From assembly GCA_009782785.1 (NCBI GenBank), contig WRIJ01000006.1, positions 1 to 64,000 on the forward strand: a stretch of DNA of 64,000 nt. Reading direction: 5' to 3'. Source of the DNA: Propionibacteriaceae bacterium. GTDB lineage: Bacteria; Actinomycetota; Actinomycetes; Propionibacteriales; Propionibacteriaceae. How positions within the stretch are numbered: the first letter of the stretch is position 1; every line of letters begins with the position of its first letter. Below, piece by piece: positions 40,953-50,034 of this stretch. The translations under genes and the position numbers were made by a program. The notes under the pieces are model-generated. The model searched no databases. It was not told the DNA's origin and saw nothing but the letters and a program-made list of their open reading frames with translations.

Positions 40953-41822
40953 TCACAGTGAATTTTCTACAGCAGTGATCTGCTCGTCCACATCAAAGCT
41001 TGGCCCAGGATAAGCGGGGTTCATCTGGCGAAGATGGTCAAGAAGAATATTCGCAATGGCCCAATTTCTGTACCACTTGTTATTTGACGGGATCGCGTAC
41101 CACGGCGCGATGTCCTGATTGCATCGATTGAGCACATCTTCATAGGCAGCCATGTACTCAGCCCACTTGGAGCGTACGGGAATATCCCCTGGGGAATATT
41201 TCCAATATTTATTGGGGTTGTTGAGCCTACCCAGTAGCCGGGCTTTTTGTTCATCGGGGCTGATATGCAAGAAGAACTTGATGATGGTCACCCCAGAATC
41301 TACCAAGGAAGCCTCAAACTGATTGATCTGCTCGAAACGTGGTTCCCACTGGCTGGGTGGAACCAGCTCGTCCACTCTCACCACGAGTACATCTTCGTAC
41401 TGGCTGCGATCAAAAATTCCAATGTAACCTGCGGGAGGAACCTGTTTTTCTATTCTCCACAAGAAATCGTGGGCAAGTTCCTCTTCGGTCGGCTGCTTGA
41501 ATGCATGAATCTTGACCCCTTGTGGATCAACAAGTCCAAAGACATGGCGAACCACTCCCGACTTTCCAGCAGTGTCCATGCCTTGCAAGACCACGAGCAT
41601 TCTCTGTGGTGGGGTAGGTTTCGCTTTTGACCCGGCATAGAGTTTCTCTTGCCACGTGCCCAGTTCTTTGCTGAGTTGCGTTGTTAGTTGGGCCGCATCC
41701 TGGGGCCCCGTACCAGGGAAACAGGGGGTCGCGCTGGGATCAAGATCGCTGAGCCGGACGTTGGGGGGTACGGCTAAGGCAGCACGGACACAAGAAGGGG
41801 AAGTGGTGATGGTTGTTGTCAT
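40953..41822 (-). CDS. Polyphosphate kinase 2 family protein
   Basis: A 289-residue PPK2-type kinase moving phosphate between polyphosphate and nucleotides. Walker A is QGMDTAGKSG (near 80), Walker B-like FDRSQYEDVLV, and the lid region KARLLGRLNNPNKYWKYSPGD is clear. Single-domain PPK2 enzymes use polyphosphate to phosphorylate ADP/GDP (class I) or AMP (class II); class is not decided here. Divergent from the DUF3000 gene. Confidence 0.92.
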   Translation of the reverse strand: MTTTITTSPSCVRAALAVPPNVRLSDLDPSATPCFPGTGPQDAAQLTTQLSKELGTWQEKLYAGSKAKPTPPQRMLVVLQGMDTAGKSGVVRHVFGLVDPQGVKIHAFKQPTEEELAHDFLWRIEKQVPPAGYIGIFDRSQYEDVLVVRVDELVPPSQWEPRFEQINQFEASLVDSGVTIIKFFLHISPDEQKARLLGRLNNPNKYWKYSPGDIPVRSKWAEYMAAYEDVLNRCNQDIAPWYAIPSNNKWYRNWAIANILLDHLRQMNPAYPGPSFDVDEQITAVENSL

Positions 41823-41908
41823 GGTGCCATTGTGCCACTGTTCCTTCGTTCATCAGGTGACTAGGCAGTGTGTCGGCGTGGTGCCGCCACCATGACAGAC
41901 CCTCTAGC

Positions 41909-41914
41909 TAGCCT
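41909..41914 (+). promoter_or_regulatory. Leaderless -10 element of the DUF3000 gene
   Basis: TAGCCT, six bases before GTG 41921, with GGAGAA filling the gap. Either leaderless or weak SD initiation at the adjacent ATG (41924) is possible. Confidence 0.48.
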
Positions 41915-41920
41915 GGAGAA

Positions 41921-42508
41921 GTGATGACACCGACCCATATTGGAGTTCCGCCCCGATTCTCAGCGGCAGTGCGCACTTTGCACCGCTTTGACTGGGATTC
42001 ACGGATATCAGTTGGCTCGCTTGACCCTGCGGCTTCACTAGCTCCGCATGTCGCTGGTTTGAGTGCTGAGATTTTTTCCCAAGGTGCACAACTGGCGTCG
42101 GGGCGTCTCATCTTGCTCCATGATCCTGCCGGTAGTGAAGTGTGGCAGGGAGATTTTCGGTGTGTGACTTTCGCTCAAGCAGAATTGGCAACAGACCTGG
42201 TCTATGATCCACTGCTAGCTGAGGTCGGGTGGTCGTGGTTGATGGATGCACTGGATCAGGCTGGGGCTAGTTATACCCGTGAATCAGGAACGATCACGAC
42301 AACTGCTTCGACTCCTTTTGGAACGAAGAAGGATGAGGAGCCTTTCTCACAAATTGAGGTACGTGCCTCATGGACCCCGCTTCTTCCCCATGAAGATGGG
42401 TTAGCGACTCACTTGGATGCGTGGCAGGGGTTGTTGTGCCACTTGGGGGGCATTCCGATCCATGAATCGGTGGTCGCGATAGGATCGCGTTTGGCTCCTA
42501 GCCACTAG
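41921..42508 (+). CDS. DUF3000 protein
   Basis: A 195-residue protein of actinobacterial DUF3000: PPRFSAAVRTLHRFDW at the start, then LVYDPLLAEVGWSWLMDAL and a C-terminal WTPLLPHEDGLATHLDAW. Function unknown. In many actinobacteria it neighbours rnd and dxs, which here lie about 3 kb upstream beyond tRNAs, cbiX and ppk2. Confidence 0.87.
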   Translation: MMTPTHIGVPPRFSAAVRTLHRFDWDSRISVGSLDPAASLAPHVAGLSAEIFSQGAQLASGRLILLHDPAGSEVWQGDFRCVTFAQAELATDLVYDPLLAEVGWSWLMDALDQAGASYTRESGTITTTASTPFGTKKDEEPFSQIEVRASWTPLLPHEDGLATHLDAWQGLLCHLGGIPIHESVVAIGSRLAPSH

Positions 42509-42602
42509 TGGGGAAGATTGCGGTCTTCGACCCAAGTATCCTTTTTTCCGGGGGATGGTCGCAGCTGTAGAAGAGGGCTCACGTATTCAATGTGTGTGAG
42601 AG

Positions 42603-43763
42603 CTATGGCGTCACTCCAGGAGCACCAATGAATATCGTGGCAGATCCGCATGCTGTGACCTTCTCACCAACTGGGAGGAGCACTGCTTGCCCGGCGATGA
42701 GCTCCAAGGTCGTGTCATCCTGGCTCAGTTCAGCTTCACCTTCAACGACCAGTACGATACGGCAGGTGTCCGTACCAGGGATCTGGATTGGTTCACTAGC
42801 AAGGTCGCCACGCCAGAGGATGAATTCGTGAGATTCGGTGAGGTAACGAGTGAAACCCGCTTCGTCGGTTGTGTCGACACAGGTCATCTCGCAGGGGGAA
42901 AAATCCACCACACGAATCAGTTCATCCACACTGATGTGCTTCTTGGTAAGACCGCCTCGTAAAACATTGTCTGAGCACCCCATTACTTCAACACCGACAC
43001 CACCAAGGTAGGAGTGAAGGGTGCGCGTGGGGATAAACAGGCCCTGTCCAGGTTCGAGATGGATACGATTGAGCAATAATGCTGCCAAGATGGAGCGATG
43101 TTGTGGGAAAAAATGATTCAATTCTGTGGCAGTACGAGCAAATTCCCCAAGATCAGTGTCATCTTCTGTGTATTGATGGGCCAGGTGCAGGACTTCTTCA
43201 ACATAGTTGGGGTGATCGTGGCTCAAAATGTTGAGGAAGACTTCGGCGAACCCCGGGGATCCTTTCCGCATGGACAGCGGTGCAATAACCCTGGCGAAAC
43301 TTTCGCCGACACCCAGACGCTTGAAGAGGTCAACAGTTGTAGCCGGGTCCCTGAAACCACACAGCACATCGAAATCAGTGAGTGCAACGATAATTTCAGG
43401 TTTTGCCCAGGGATCACGGTAGATCCGATTCGGCGCATCCAGAGGTATACCTTCAAGGTTTTCTTGATCAAAGCCGACTTGAGCTTGGTCGCGATCAGGA
43501 TGGGCTTGGAGGGACAGAGGGTGATCGGCGGCTAGGATCTTCATCAGGACCGGATAGCGATCGTCTCGTACACCAAACCACTGTGGTGTCGATTTAAAAA
43601 CTGTATCCAGGCCGACACCATCAAGGGTTGCTGGTGCAAGCGGATGCCCACCGAGCCAGTATTCAGCTTGCGGATCACCGGTGGGGTCACTTCCCATCAA
43701 CTCGGGAATAGCGGTGAGGGAACCCCAAGCATAGTCCCGAATTTTTCCTTGCAACTGCAGCAT
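42603..43763 (-). CDS. manA: Mannose-6-phosphate isomerase, class I
   Basis: A 386-residue zinc enzyme interconverting mannose 6-phosphate and fructose 6-phosphate for GDP-mannose and cell-wall glycans. The metal and substrate motifs LSLQAHPDRDQAQ, WAKPEIIVALTDFDVLCGFR and IPTRTLHSYLGGVGVEVMG are present. AGAAAGG lies 7 bases before ATG 43763. Length is typical. The 42509-42602 gap holds a short hairpin but no convincing terminator. Confidence 0.95.
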   Translation of the reverse strand: MLQLQGKIRDYAWGSLTAIPELMGSDPTGDPQAEYWLGGHPLAPATLDGVGLDTVFKSTPQWFGVRDDRYPVLMKILAADHPLSLQAHPDRDQAQVGFDQENLEGIPLDAPNRIYRDPWAKPEIIVALTDFDVLCGFRDPATTVDLFKRLGVGESFARVIAPLSMRKGSPGFAEVFLNILSHDHPNYVEEVLHLAHQYTEDDTDLGEFARTATELNHFFPQHRSILAALLLNRIHLEPGQGLFIPTRTLHSYLGGVGVEVMGCSDNVLRGGLTKKHISVDELIRVVDFSPCEMTCVDTTDEAGFTRYLTESHEFILWRGDLASEPIQIPGTDTCRIVLVVEGEAELSQDDTTLELIAGQAVLLPVGEKVTACGSATIFIGAPGVTP

Positions 43764-43937
43764 ATTGACCTTTCTTCGCTGTCAACTCATCGTACCCGCG
43801 GGCAATGAGAGGTATTAGTCTAGTAGACAACTCGGTGGTTGTGCGGGAGATGATTTCGGGGCGTCCACCGGGTCCTTTAAAAGGATTTCACTAACCTTGC
43901 AGGGGGCCTTATCGAGACCTCTTTGCGCAGCCGAGTC

Positions 43938-43967
43938 TTGGTGTGTGAGCGTCAAACGAGGTAAAAT
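43938..43967 (+). promoter_or_regulatory. Predicted promoter of the LCP gene
   Basis: TTGGTG (43938-43943), 18-base spacer, TAAAAT (43962-43967), then seven bases to ATG 43975 without an SD, so probably leaderless. Confidence 0.6.
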
Positions 43968-43974
43968 AGCCCAT

Positions 43975-46623
43975 ATGCCTGAAAACAGAGGCCCATGGTG
44001 GGCTGAGCTAACCCCTGAATCGAGGGACGCAGATACTGAGATATCTGGCCCCAGAAAGCAGGCTCCTCGCTCGCCAGAAGCCCCCCGGTCTTCGTCTCGT
44101 TATTTCAGTGATACTCCCGGTGTTCGCTCCACCACATCCGCAAGCGGTTCAACCCCTCCCCCTGGGGGTTTCTTCGCTCGAGAGGAACCAGTAGTTTCCC
44201 CTCGGGAGCCTTCCCGACTCTTTGACACCACGAGCTCACCTCCTCCACGGCCGCGTGAGACACCTCGCAGTGTGCCACCAACGCGTCCCCATGAGGATCC
44301 TTACCCGAGCCCACGATATTCACCAGATGGACCTCGTTCACCTCGGCCCACCCAGGCTCGCGAGACCATGGGTAGTGATCGCCGTGTGCAGTCCCATGAA
44401 ACACTGCGACCACGCCCACCCACCGGCAGTGATGGAACTCCGAGACCATCCCAAACTCCGCATCCTGGCCCATCACAACGGCCCTCGCCACCACCACGGG
44501 TGAGTAGTCGTTCGGTCTTTCAAGAAACCTCCCCTCCACCTAGTGCAATTCCTCCTGCGGATGACGATCCTTGGGGGCGACTCCTTGATGATGACTGGAG
44601 TGCGACAACCTCACGGTCGGAATCCTCTGCGGCTCGATGGTCCTATGACAAGTCTGACCACTACCCCACGACCGGGTGGTTTGACAGTACTGTTCAAGAA
44701 ACCCGACGCCCAGCCAGTCACGAGACTGTTATCAGTCATGAGCCAACTCGAAGCGGCCAGGGGTCCCAGTCGGTAGACCTTGGCTCCACACCACCTGACG
44801 TCACTCAGGTCAAAGCTTGGGTTCCTCCTGCTGCGTCGACACCACTGCCTCCCGCTACAGCTGAACCTAGTACCGTACGACCGATGGTGCCTGGGCATAG
44901 GCCTGTCGGGGATCATCCAGGCGAGAGCCACACCCCAGTTGCTCCTGTGAGTCAACCTCCAGTGAGCCAGTCCCCAGTGAGTCAACCTGTGGTGAGCCCC
45001 AGGCCCGCCAGTGCTCCACCAACAAAGCAGGTTGAACCGACCCTGCCAGCTCCGGGATCGGTGCAACCGCCAACGACTCCGCCACCATCATCGAAGCCTC
45101 GTACCCCTGAACAGCAGTCCACGTGGGCGATTGTTTCAGATTCAACCATTGTTGGGACGGCTATTCCCGTGCTGGGAACCTCTGCATGGGAGGAAATGGC
45201 CGCCCGTGCGACTCAGTCAGCTGGTATGGGTTCCACTGCTGGGCAAGGCACAGTGAGCACGCAGCGGGCTGACAACCGTGGGCCGATCGATCGGGAAACC
45301 ACCTCTCCACATGATTTTTCCTCCCCGACGAAAGATTCGAAGGATCTCAACTCCTTACGTGGGCCTCTCAGTTCTGAAGATTCCACTTCCCTGGAGAAAG
45401 ACATCGATGCCAGTGGTGAAACTGACGAGGATTCCGAAACCGGTCGTCGGCGGAAAATGCCAAAATTCGCCAAAATCGCACTAGCGAGCTTCCTATCGCT
45501 GTTGTTAGTCGTTGGTGGTGGCTTAGCGTATATGTATTTTGATCTGAATAGTCAGGCCAATTTCCATGAAAGAGGCCGTATGGGCTGGGATGCCCAGGGA
45601 GGGGGACGTGAAGACAGATCACGATCTGGAGTGGACCCCTATGCGGGGCGGGCTGTCAATATCCTCGTCTTAGGATCAGATGAACGTGAAGACGGGAACA
45701 GCAGAATCCAAGGGGCACGATCTGACACGTCTTTGGTTGTTCATGTCTCCGCTGACCGATCCCGCATTGATATTGTTTCCATTCCCCGCGACACATGGAT
45801 CACTATTCCCGATTGTGAAGGTGAAGACGGTGACATCATTGCGGCGGCAGGGTGGCCACGCAGTGGCTTTAATGCTGCTTTTGCCTATGGTGTTGCCTAT
45901 GGAGGGAGCATTAATGCTGGTGCTTCCTGTGCAGCTCAGGCAGTCAGGGAGCTGGGTGGAATAGAAATCGATGCTTATATTGTCATTAAGTTTTCCGGTT
46001 TCAGGAATGTTGTCAATACTATTGGTGGAATAGACGTCGAACTCTTATGTCCCATCTACGCTCCCAAAGCTGATGGTCTGGATCTCCCTGCTGGGGTGAG
46101 TCATCTCAATGGCAAGGAAGCTCTCGGTTTGGCGCGTGCGCGTACTGGGCAAGGCTTAGGGGACGGATCTGACCTCCACCGTATTCATCGCCAACATGCT
46201 GTCTTTGGAGCGGTGCTCAACAAGATCTATGACATGAACTACGTCAAGGATTTTACGAAACTTTACGGGCTCGCTAGGGATGTTCTTGGTTCCATTGATA
46301 CCAACTTAGGTGAGAACCTGACCCAACTTGCTGGGTTCGCTTATTCTCTGCGTGATCTCAATACTGACAATGTCACGATGATTATGCTTCCCGTTAACAG
46401 TGCTGGAAATGGCACAAATGTGGTCATGGATGAATATGCGGCAGAACCCATATGGGAAGCCATCCGCAAGGACAAACCCCTGCCTGAAGCGGAGCTCGAG
46501 CCTTCTGGGCAGCCTTCTGGTCAGCAAACAGCCAACACCGAAACTGGGCCAGACTACTCGCAGCCTCCCCCCTCGACGGCCAAGGGAAAACCTGTGGTTG
46601 TCCAACGCGAATCTGATTGTTAA
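43975..46623 (+). CDS. LytR-CpsA-Psr protein with very long cytoplasmic N-terminus
   Basis: An 882-residue protein. Residues 1 to about 495 are a disordered Pro/Ser/Thr/Arg-rich region (repeats such as SPRP, PPPR and PVSQSPVSQP). One membrane segment follows (about 500-522), then the extracytoplasmic LCP domain from about 559: VNILVLGSDERED, RSDTSLVVHVS, IVSIPRDTWITIPDC and GLARARTGQ, with the arginines that hold the polyprenyl pyrophosphate. LCP enzymes attach teichoic-acid-like or arabinogalactan polymers to peptidoglycan. Usual LCP proteins are 350-500 residues, so the N-terminus is exceptional. A longer open frame starts at 43897, but promoter spacing favours ATG 43975. Confidence 0.92.
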   Translation: MPENRGPWWAELTPESRDADTEISGPRKQAPRSPEAPRSSSRYFSDTPGVRSTTSASGSTPPPGGFFAREEPVVSPREPSRLFDTTSSPPPRPRETPRSVPPTRPHEDPYPSPRYSPDGPRSPRPTQARETMGSDRRVQSHETLRPRPPTGSDGTPRPSQTPHPGPSQRPSPPPRVSSRSVFQETSPPPSAIPPADDDPWGRLLDDDWSATTSRSESSAARWSYDKSDHYPTTGWFDSTVQETRRPASHETVISHEPTRSGQGSQSVDLGSTPPDVTQVKAWVPPAASTPLPPATAEPSTVRPMVPGHRPVGDHPGESHTPVAPVSQPPVSQSPVSQPVVSPRPASAPPTKQVEPTLPAPGSVQPPTTPPPSSKPRTPEQQSTWAIVSDSTIVGTAIPVLGTSAWEEMAARATQSAGMGSTAGQGTVSTQRADNRGPIDRETTSPHDFSSPTKDSKDLNSLRGPLSSEDSTSLEKDIDASGETDEDSETGRRRKMPKFAKIALASFLSLLLVVGGGLAYMYFDLNSQANFHERGRMGWDAQGGGREDRSRSGVDPYAGRAVNILVLGSDEREDGNSRIQGARSDTSLVVHVSADRSRIDIVSIPRDTWITIPDCEGEDGDIIAAAGWPRSGFNAAFAYGVAYGGSINAGASCAAQAVRELGGIEIDAYIVIKFSGFRNVVNTIGGIDVELLCPIYAPKADGLDLPAGVSHLNGKEALGLARARTGQGLGDGSDLHRIHRQHAVFGAVLNKIYDMNYVKDFTKLYGLARDVLGSIDTNLGENLTQLAGFAYSLRDLNTDNVTMIMLPVNSAGNGTNVVMDEYAAEPIWEAIRKDKPLPEAELEPSGQPSGQQTANTETGPDYSQPPPSTAKGKPVVVQRESDC

Positions 46624-47645
46624 TTCCCTTGAGGAGTCCCGTAGCCATCAGGGTTCATGGACTGCCATCTCCAGGAATCTTGGCAGGCTTCGGCAATCGT
46701 ACGGTGTGCCTTCCAGTTGAGTTCGCTCTCAGCCTTATCTGGGCAACAGTACGTCGATGCTAAGTCACCCGCGCGGCGCTCCTTGATGGTGTACGGCAAG
46801 GCTCGCCCACAAGCTTGTTCAAAGCCACTAATGATCTCAAGAACTGATACTGGAGTTCCTGTCCCCACGTTATATATGTCTACCCCAGGACGAAGATGCT
46901 CCAAGGCCGCACGATGCGCTGCCCCAAGATCCATGACATGGATGTAGTCGCGCACTCCCGTACCATCGGGGGTGTCATAGTCGTCACCAAAGACCTTGAT
47001 CTGGTCATGGCGACCAGCGGCGACTTGGGCAACGAAAGGCATGAGATTATTAGGGATCCCCGTGGGGTCCTCCCCAATGAGGCCAGATTCGTGAGCACCA
47101 ACGGGATTGAAATACCTGAGCAATGAGATTTCCCACAGGTTGTTGCTCGCGGCGAGATCCATGAGGATTTGCTCGATGAAGAACTTCGTCCATCCGTAAG
47201 GATTGGAGATCCCAACTCCCGTGCGAGCCTGTTCAGTGAGGGGAAGGAACTCAGGGTCGCCATAGACGGTGGCAGATGAGCTGAAAATGAGTTTCCGTAC
47301 ATCGAATTCGTCCATAACCTCAATGACCGACAGCGCAGCGTTGATATTCGTGTCATAGTAGGTCAAGGGTTGAGCAACAGATTCACCCACAGATTTAAGC
47401 CCAGCGAGGTGGATGACACCTTCTGGTGCTCTTTGGTGGAAGACGTGGCGTAACCCAACGGTATCCCTACAGTCGAGTTGGTGGAAGTCAATCGTTTTTC
47501 CAGTGATTTCTTCGACTCGCTCAATTGCTGTACGCGAAGAATTACTTAGGTTGTCAACGATGATCACCTCATGCCCGGTAGAGCATAAATCAAGTGCAAC
47601 ATGGCTACCGATGTATCCAGCGCCACCAGTGAGAAGTATTCGCAT
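46620..47645 (-). CDS. galE: UDP-glucose 4-epimerase
   Basis: A 341-residue short-chain-dehydrogenase-type epimerase, NAD-binding GGAGYIGSHVALDL at the start, FSSSATVYGDPEF and the catalytic Y-x3-K in NPYGWTKFFIEQ. It supplies UDP-galactose for wall polymers or galactose catabolism. ATG 47645 is seven bases after a -10 TACACT (47658-47653). It shares its stop tetramer TTAA with the convergent LCP gene. Confidence 0.95.
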   Translation of the reverse strand: MRILLTGGAGYIGSHVALDLCSTGHEVIIVDNLSNSSRTAIERVEEITGKTIDFHQLDCRDTVGLRHVFHQRAPEGVIHLAGLKSVGESVAQPLTYYDTNINAALSVIEVMDEFDVRKLIFSSSATVYGDPEFLPLTEQARTGVGISNPYGWTKFFIEQILMDLAASNNLWEISLLRYFNPVGAHESGLIGEDPTGIPNNLMPFVAQVAAGRHDQIKVFGDDYDTPDGTGVRDYIHVMDLGAAHRAALEHLRPGVDIYNVGTGTPVSVLEIISGFEQACGRALPYTIKERRAGDLASTYCCPDKAESELNWKAHRTIAEACQDSWRWQSMNPDGYGTPQGN

Positions 47646-47766
47646 GATGTAGAGTGTACAACGCGACGATTATCTCAGTGGGAAATCATTTGCGTGACCC
47701 TGCCATGGTAGTTCATAGTGGGAAATACCACCTCGGCACCTCCCGTGTCGGGCAGAAAGGATAAAA

Positions 47767-48513
47767 ATGAGTGCAGTTAATGACATCCTTGCACAACTTT
47801 CCATGGACATGCTCTCCCAGCAGGTGGGAGCAGGCAAGAAAGACACCAAGAACGCCTCGACACAGGTCATCACCTCACTGTTGGGCGGTTTGACAGCGAA
47901 TGCTCAAGACCCTCAAGAGGAAGAATCGCTTGCCGCAGCTCTTCTCAAGCATCGTGATGTGGGGGAGACTTATGCCACCAACGGTGTGGACTTTTCGGGG
48001 ATTGATGTGAAAGACGGATCGAAGATCGTTCAACATACTCTCGGTGCCTCTCCGGCAAAATCAGCAACTGCTCTGGCTGCTAAGACTGGGACAGATAAGT
48101 CCTTGTTACAAAAACTTCTTCCCTTGCTCGCTCCTGTGGTGATGGCATACATCGCCAAGCAAGCTTTCACACCCAAGGCTGCTCCAGCACCAGCTCAGAG
48201 TTCCGGTGATCCCCTCGGTGCTGTTGTTGGCGGATTGCTTGGTGGGGGCGGTGCGTCCAACAACAATATGATGGGCAACGTTATTGGTTCTGTGCTCGGC
48301 GGTGGTGGCGGCGGACAAAGCTCTGCTGCAGGATCACTGATTGGCGGGCTCCTCGGTGGCGGTGGCGGCGGGCAAAGCGCTGGTGGCGGCCTCGGAGGAA
48401 TGCTCGGTGGAATGCTCGGTGGTGCGCTGGGTAATGACCAAGCAACACAGGCGAAGAAGAATTCCAAGAGTTCCTCCGGCGGACTTGGCGGACTGCTAGA
48501 TTCGATTTTCTAG
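47767..48513 (+). CDS. DUF937 protein with Gly-rich tail
   Basis: A 248-residue protein. Residues 1-125 form a helical DUF937 domain (VNDILAQLSMDMLSQQVG, LLQKLLPLLAPVVMAYIAKQ). Residues about 150-245 are imperfect repeats of G-G-L-L-G-G-G-G-G-x-Q-S-S/A and L-G-G-M-L-G-G. Function unknown. AGAAAGGATAAAA before ATG 47767 is a good SD. A strong terminator follows. The Pro-rich antisense frame here is a shadow of the glycine repeats. Confidence 0.86.
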   Translation: MSAVNDILAQLSMDMLSQQVGAGKKDTKNASTQVITSLLGGLTANAQDPQEEESLAAALLKHRDVGETYATNGVDFSGIDVKDGSKIVQHTLGASPAKSATALAAKTGTDKSLLQKLLPLLAPVVMAYIAKQAFTPKAAPAPAQSSGDPLGAVVGGLLGGGGASNNNMMGNVIGSVLGGGGGGQSSAAGSLIGGLLGGGGGGQSAGGGLGGMLGGMLGGALGNDQATQAKKNSKSSSGGLGGLLDSIF

Positions 48514-48582
48514 ACACCCACAGACGAGATTCGTCGCCACGTTAGGACCCCCTTCCAAACCATATCGGCAGACGAATCCGAC

Positions 48583-48623
48583 GATGGTGGCGGGTTACTA
48601 TTCCCCGCCACCATCACTTTTTT
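48583..48623 (+). terminator. Rho-independent terminator after the DUF937 gene
   Basis: A 12-bp perfect stem, GATGGTGGCGGG (48583-48594) with CCCGCCACCATC (48604-48615), followed two bases later by TTTTTT. Confidence 0.92.
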
Positions 48624-48656
48624 CCCTGGTACGCGATTATTCCCCGTGAGGTGGGT

Positions 48657-48662
48657 TACAGT
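48657..48662 (+). promoter_or_regulatory. Leaderless -10 element of the M20 peptidase gene
   Basis: TACAGT, six bases before ATG 48669. No SD lies in the six-base gap GGGGAC at usable spacing. Confidence 0.55.
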
Positions 48663-48668
48663 GGGGAC

Positions 48669-49997
48669 ATGGTTTTCTCTACAGCTGCTGGGGATCAACT
48701 CGTCGCAGATCTGACTCACCTTGTTGCACTTCCCACGGTGGGATCTCAGAAAAATCACGACCATGACCTCGCGACCTCGGCTTCGGTTATTGCACAGATG
48801 TGGACGGATGTCGGGTGCAAAGACGTGCAGGTGATCGACTCGCTGGGTGCCCCGGCGATAGTGGCCCGCTTTCCCGCGCCTGTTGGAGCTCCGACCCTGT
48901 GTTTCTATGCGCACCATGATGTTCAGCCAGCTGGTGCTGGCGACGACTGGGATCATCCACCCTTCACCCTGGTTCGTGACTCCGACCGCCTTTATGGGAG
49001 AGGATCTGCCGATGACAAGGGTGCTATCGCTGCACATCTGGCTACGCTGAGAGCCTGGGAGGGCCAACCACCGATCGGGGTAGTCGTACTGATTGAAGGT
49101 GAAGAAGAAATCGGGTCCCCCTCAATGGGCCAATTCCTGGATCAGTACGCCGACCTGGTCAAGGCTGATGGGTTTGTCATCCTCGATTCAGGAAACTGGC
49201 AGGTGGGGCAACCAGCATTCACCACCACATTGCGAGGGGTCTGTGACGCCATTATTGAGGTACGGACTCTGCGCCAAGGCGTCCATTCTGGTCAATTTGG
49301 GGGAGTCTATCCCGATGCCTTGACCACCTTGTGCCGTCTCGTGGCAACCTTGCACAATGAAGCAGGGGAGGTAACTCTTGATGGTAGTGGTCCAGCAACC
49401 TCTTTCAATGTTGAGATTGACCGTGATGATCTGAGAAAATCTGCAACCGTAGTTGACTCGTTGACGGAAATCGGATCTGGTACTCTTGCCGACCGACTAT
49501 GGGCTGGAGTGTCTGTGAGCGTCATTGGGATGGACACTGTGTCTATTGAGGAAGCCTCGAATACTTTGATTCCCTCGGCGCGAGCCAAAGTGTCGATTCG
49601 CATCCCCCCAGGGACAACCCCGACCAAGATTCTTGATTCCTTAGAGAATCATTGCCAGACACACGTCCCTTGGGGAGCTGAAGTCCAGGTCATCCGTGGA
49701 GCCGAAGCGAACCCTGCCATGGTGGACACGGGGGGCCCCTTGGTGCAAGCAGGGATGAAGGCCTACAAGCACGCCTTCGGTGTTGATCCGGTTTTCATTG
49801 GGCAAGGTGGAGCTATTCCGCTGGTCAATGAATTGATGAAGGCCTTTCCCCAGGCAGAGTTTCTCATTACCGCTATCGCTGATCCTGGGTCGCATATGCA
49901 CGGGCCGAACGAATCGGTGAGTTTCATGGATTTATGCCGTACGGTCAGTGCTCAGGTTGCGCTCATGGAAGAATACTGCGTGGTCAAAAGTGGATAA
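48669..49997 (+). CDS. M20-family metallopeptidase (dipeptidase)
   Basis: A 442-residue zinc peptidase. Metal ligands appear in CFYAHHDVQPAG (HxD), GRGSADDKGAI (second Asp), LIEGEEEIGSPS (Glu pair) and a late His in GSHMHGPNE. The dimerisation domain lies between about 185 and 330. The family includes cytosolic dipeptidases and aminoacyl-hydrolases; the substrate is not defined. Transcribed just ahead of purF but with its own leaderless start. Confidence 0.9.
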   Translation: MVFSTAAGDQLVADLTHLVALPTVGSQKNHDHDLATSASVIAQMWTDVGCKDVQVIDSLGAPAIVARFPAPVGAPTLCFYAHHDVQPAGAGDDWDHPPFTLVRDSDRLYGRGSADDKGAIAAHLATLRAWEGQPPIGVVVLIEGEEEIGSPSMGQFLDQYADLVKADGFVILDSGNWQVGQPAFTTTLRGVCDAIIEVRTLRQGVHSGQFGGVYPDALTTLCRLVATLHNEAGEVTLDGSGPATSFNVEIDRDDLRKSATVVDSLTEIGSGTLADRLWAGVSVSVIGMDTVSIEEASNTLIPSARAKVSIRIPPGTTPTKILDSLENHCQTHVPWGAEVQVIRGAEANPAMVDTGGPLVQAGMKAYKHAFGVDPVFIGQGGAIPLVNELMKAFPQAEFLITAIADPGSHMHGPNESVSFMDLCRTVSAQVALMEEYCVVKSG

Positions 49998-50022
49998 GTT
50001 TTCACGATGACTCGCTGATCAG

Positions 50023-50028
50023 TAAAGT
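50023..50028 (+). promoter_or_regulatory. Leaderless -10 element of purF
   Basis: TAAAGT, six bases before GTG 50035 and nine before ATG 50038. Confidence 0.5.
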
Positions 50029-50034
50029 AGGACT

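Noticed and set aside
42512..42552. Hairpin GAAGA/TCTTC followed by T residues after the DUF3000 gene
   Set aside because: Only five pairs and the T tract is about 13 bases away; too weak to call a terminator.
48195..48467. Pro-rich antisense frame with many PPP runs
   Set aside because: It is the complement of the Gly-repeat tail of the DUF937 protein.
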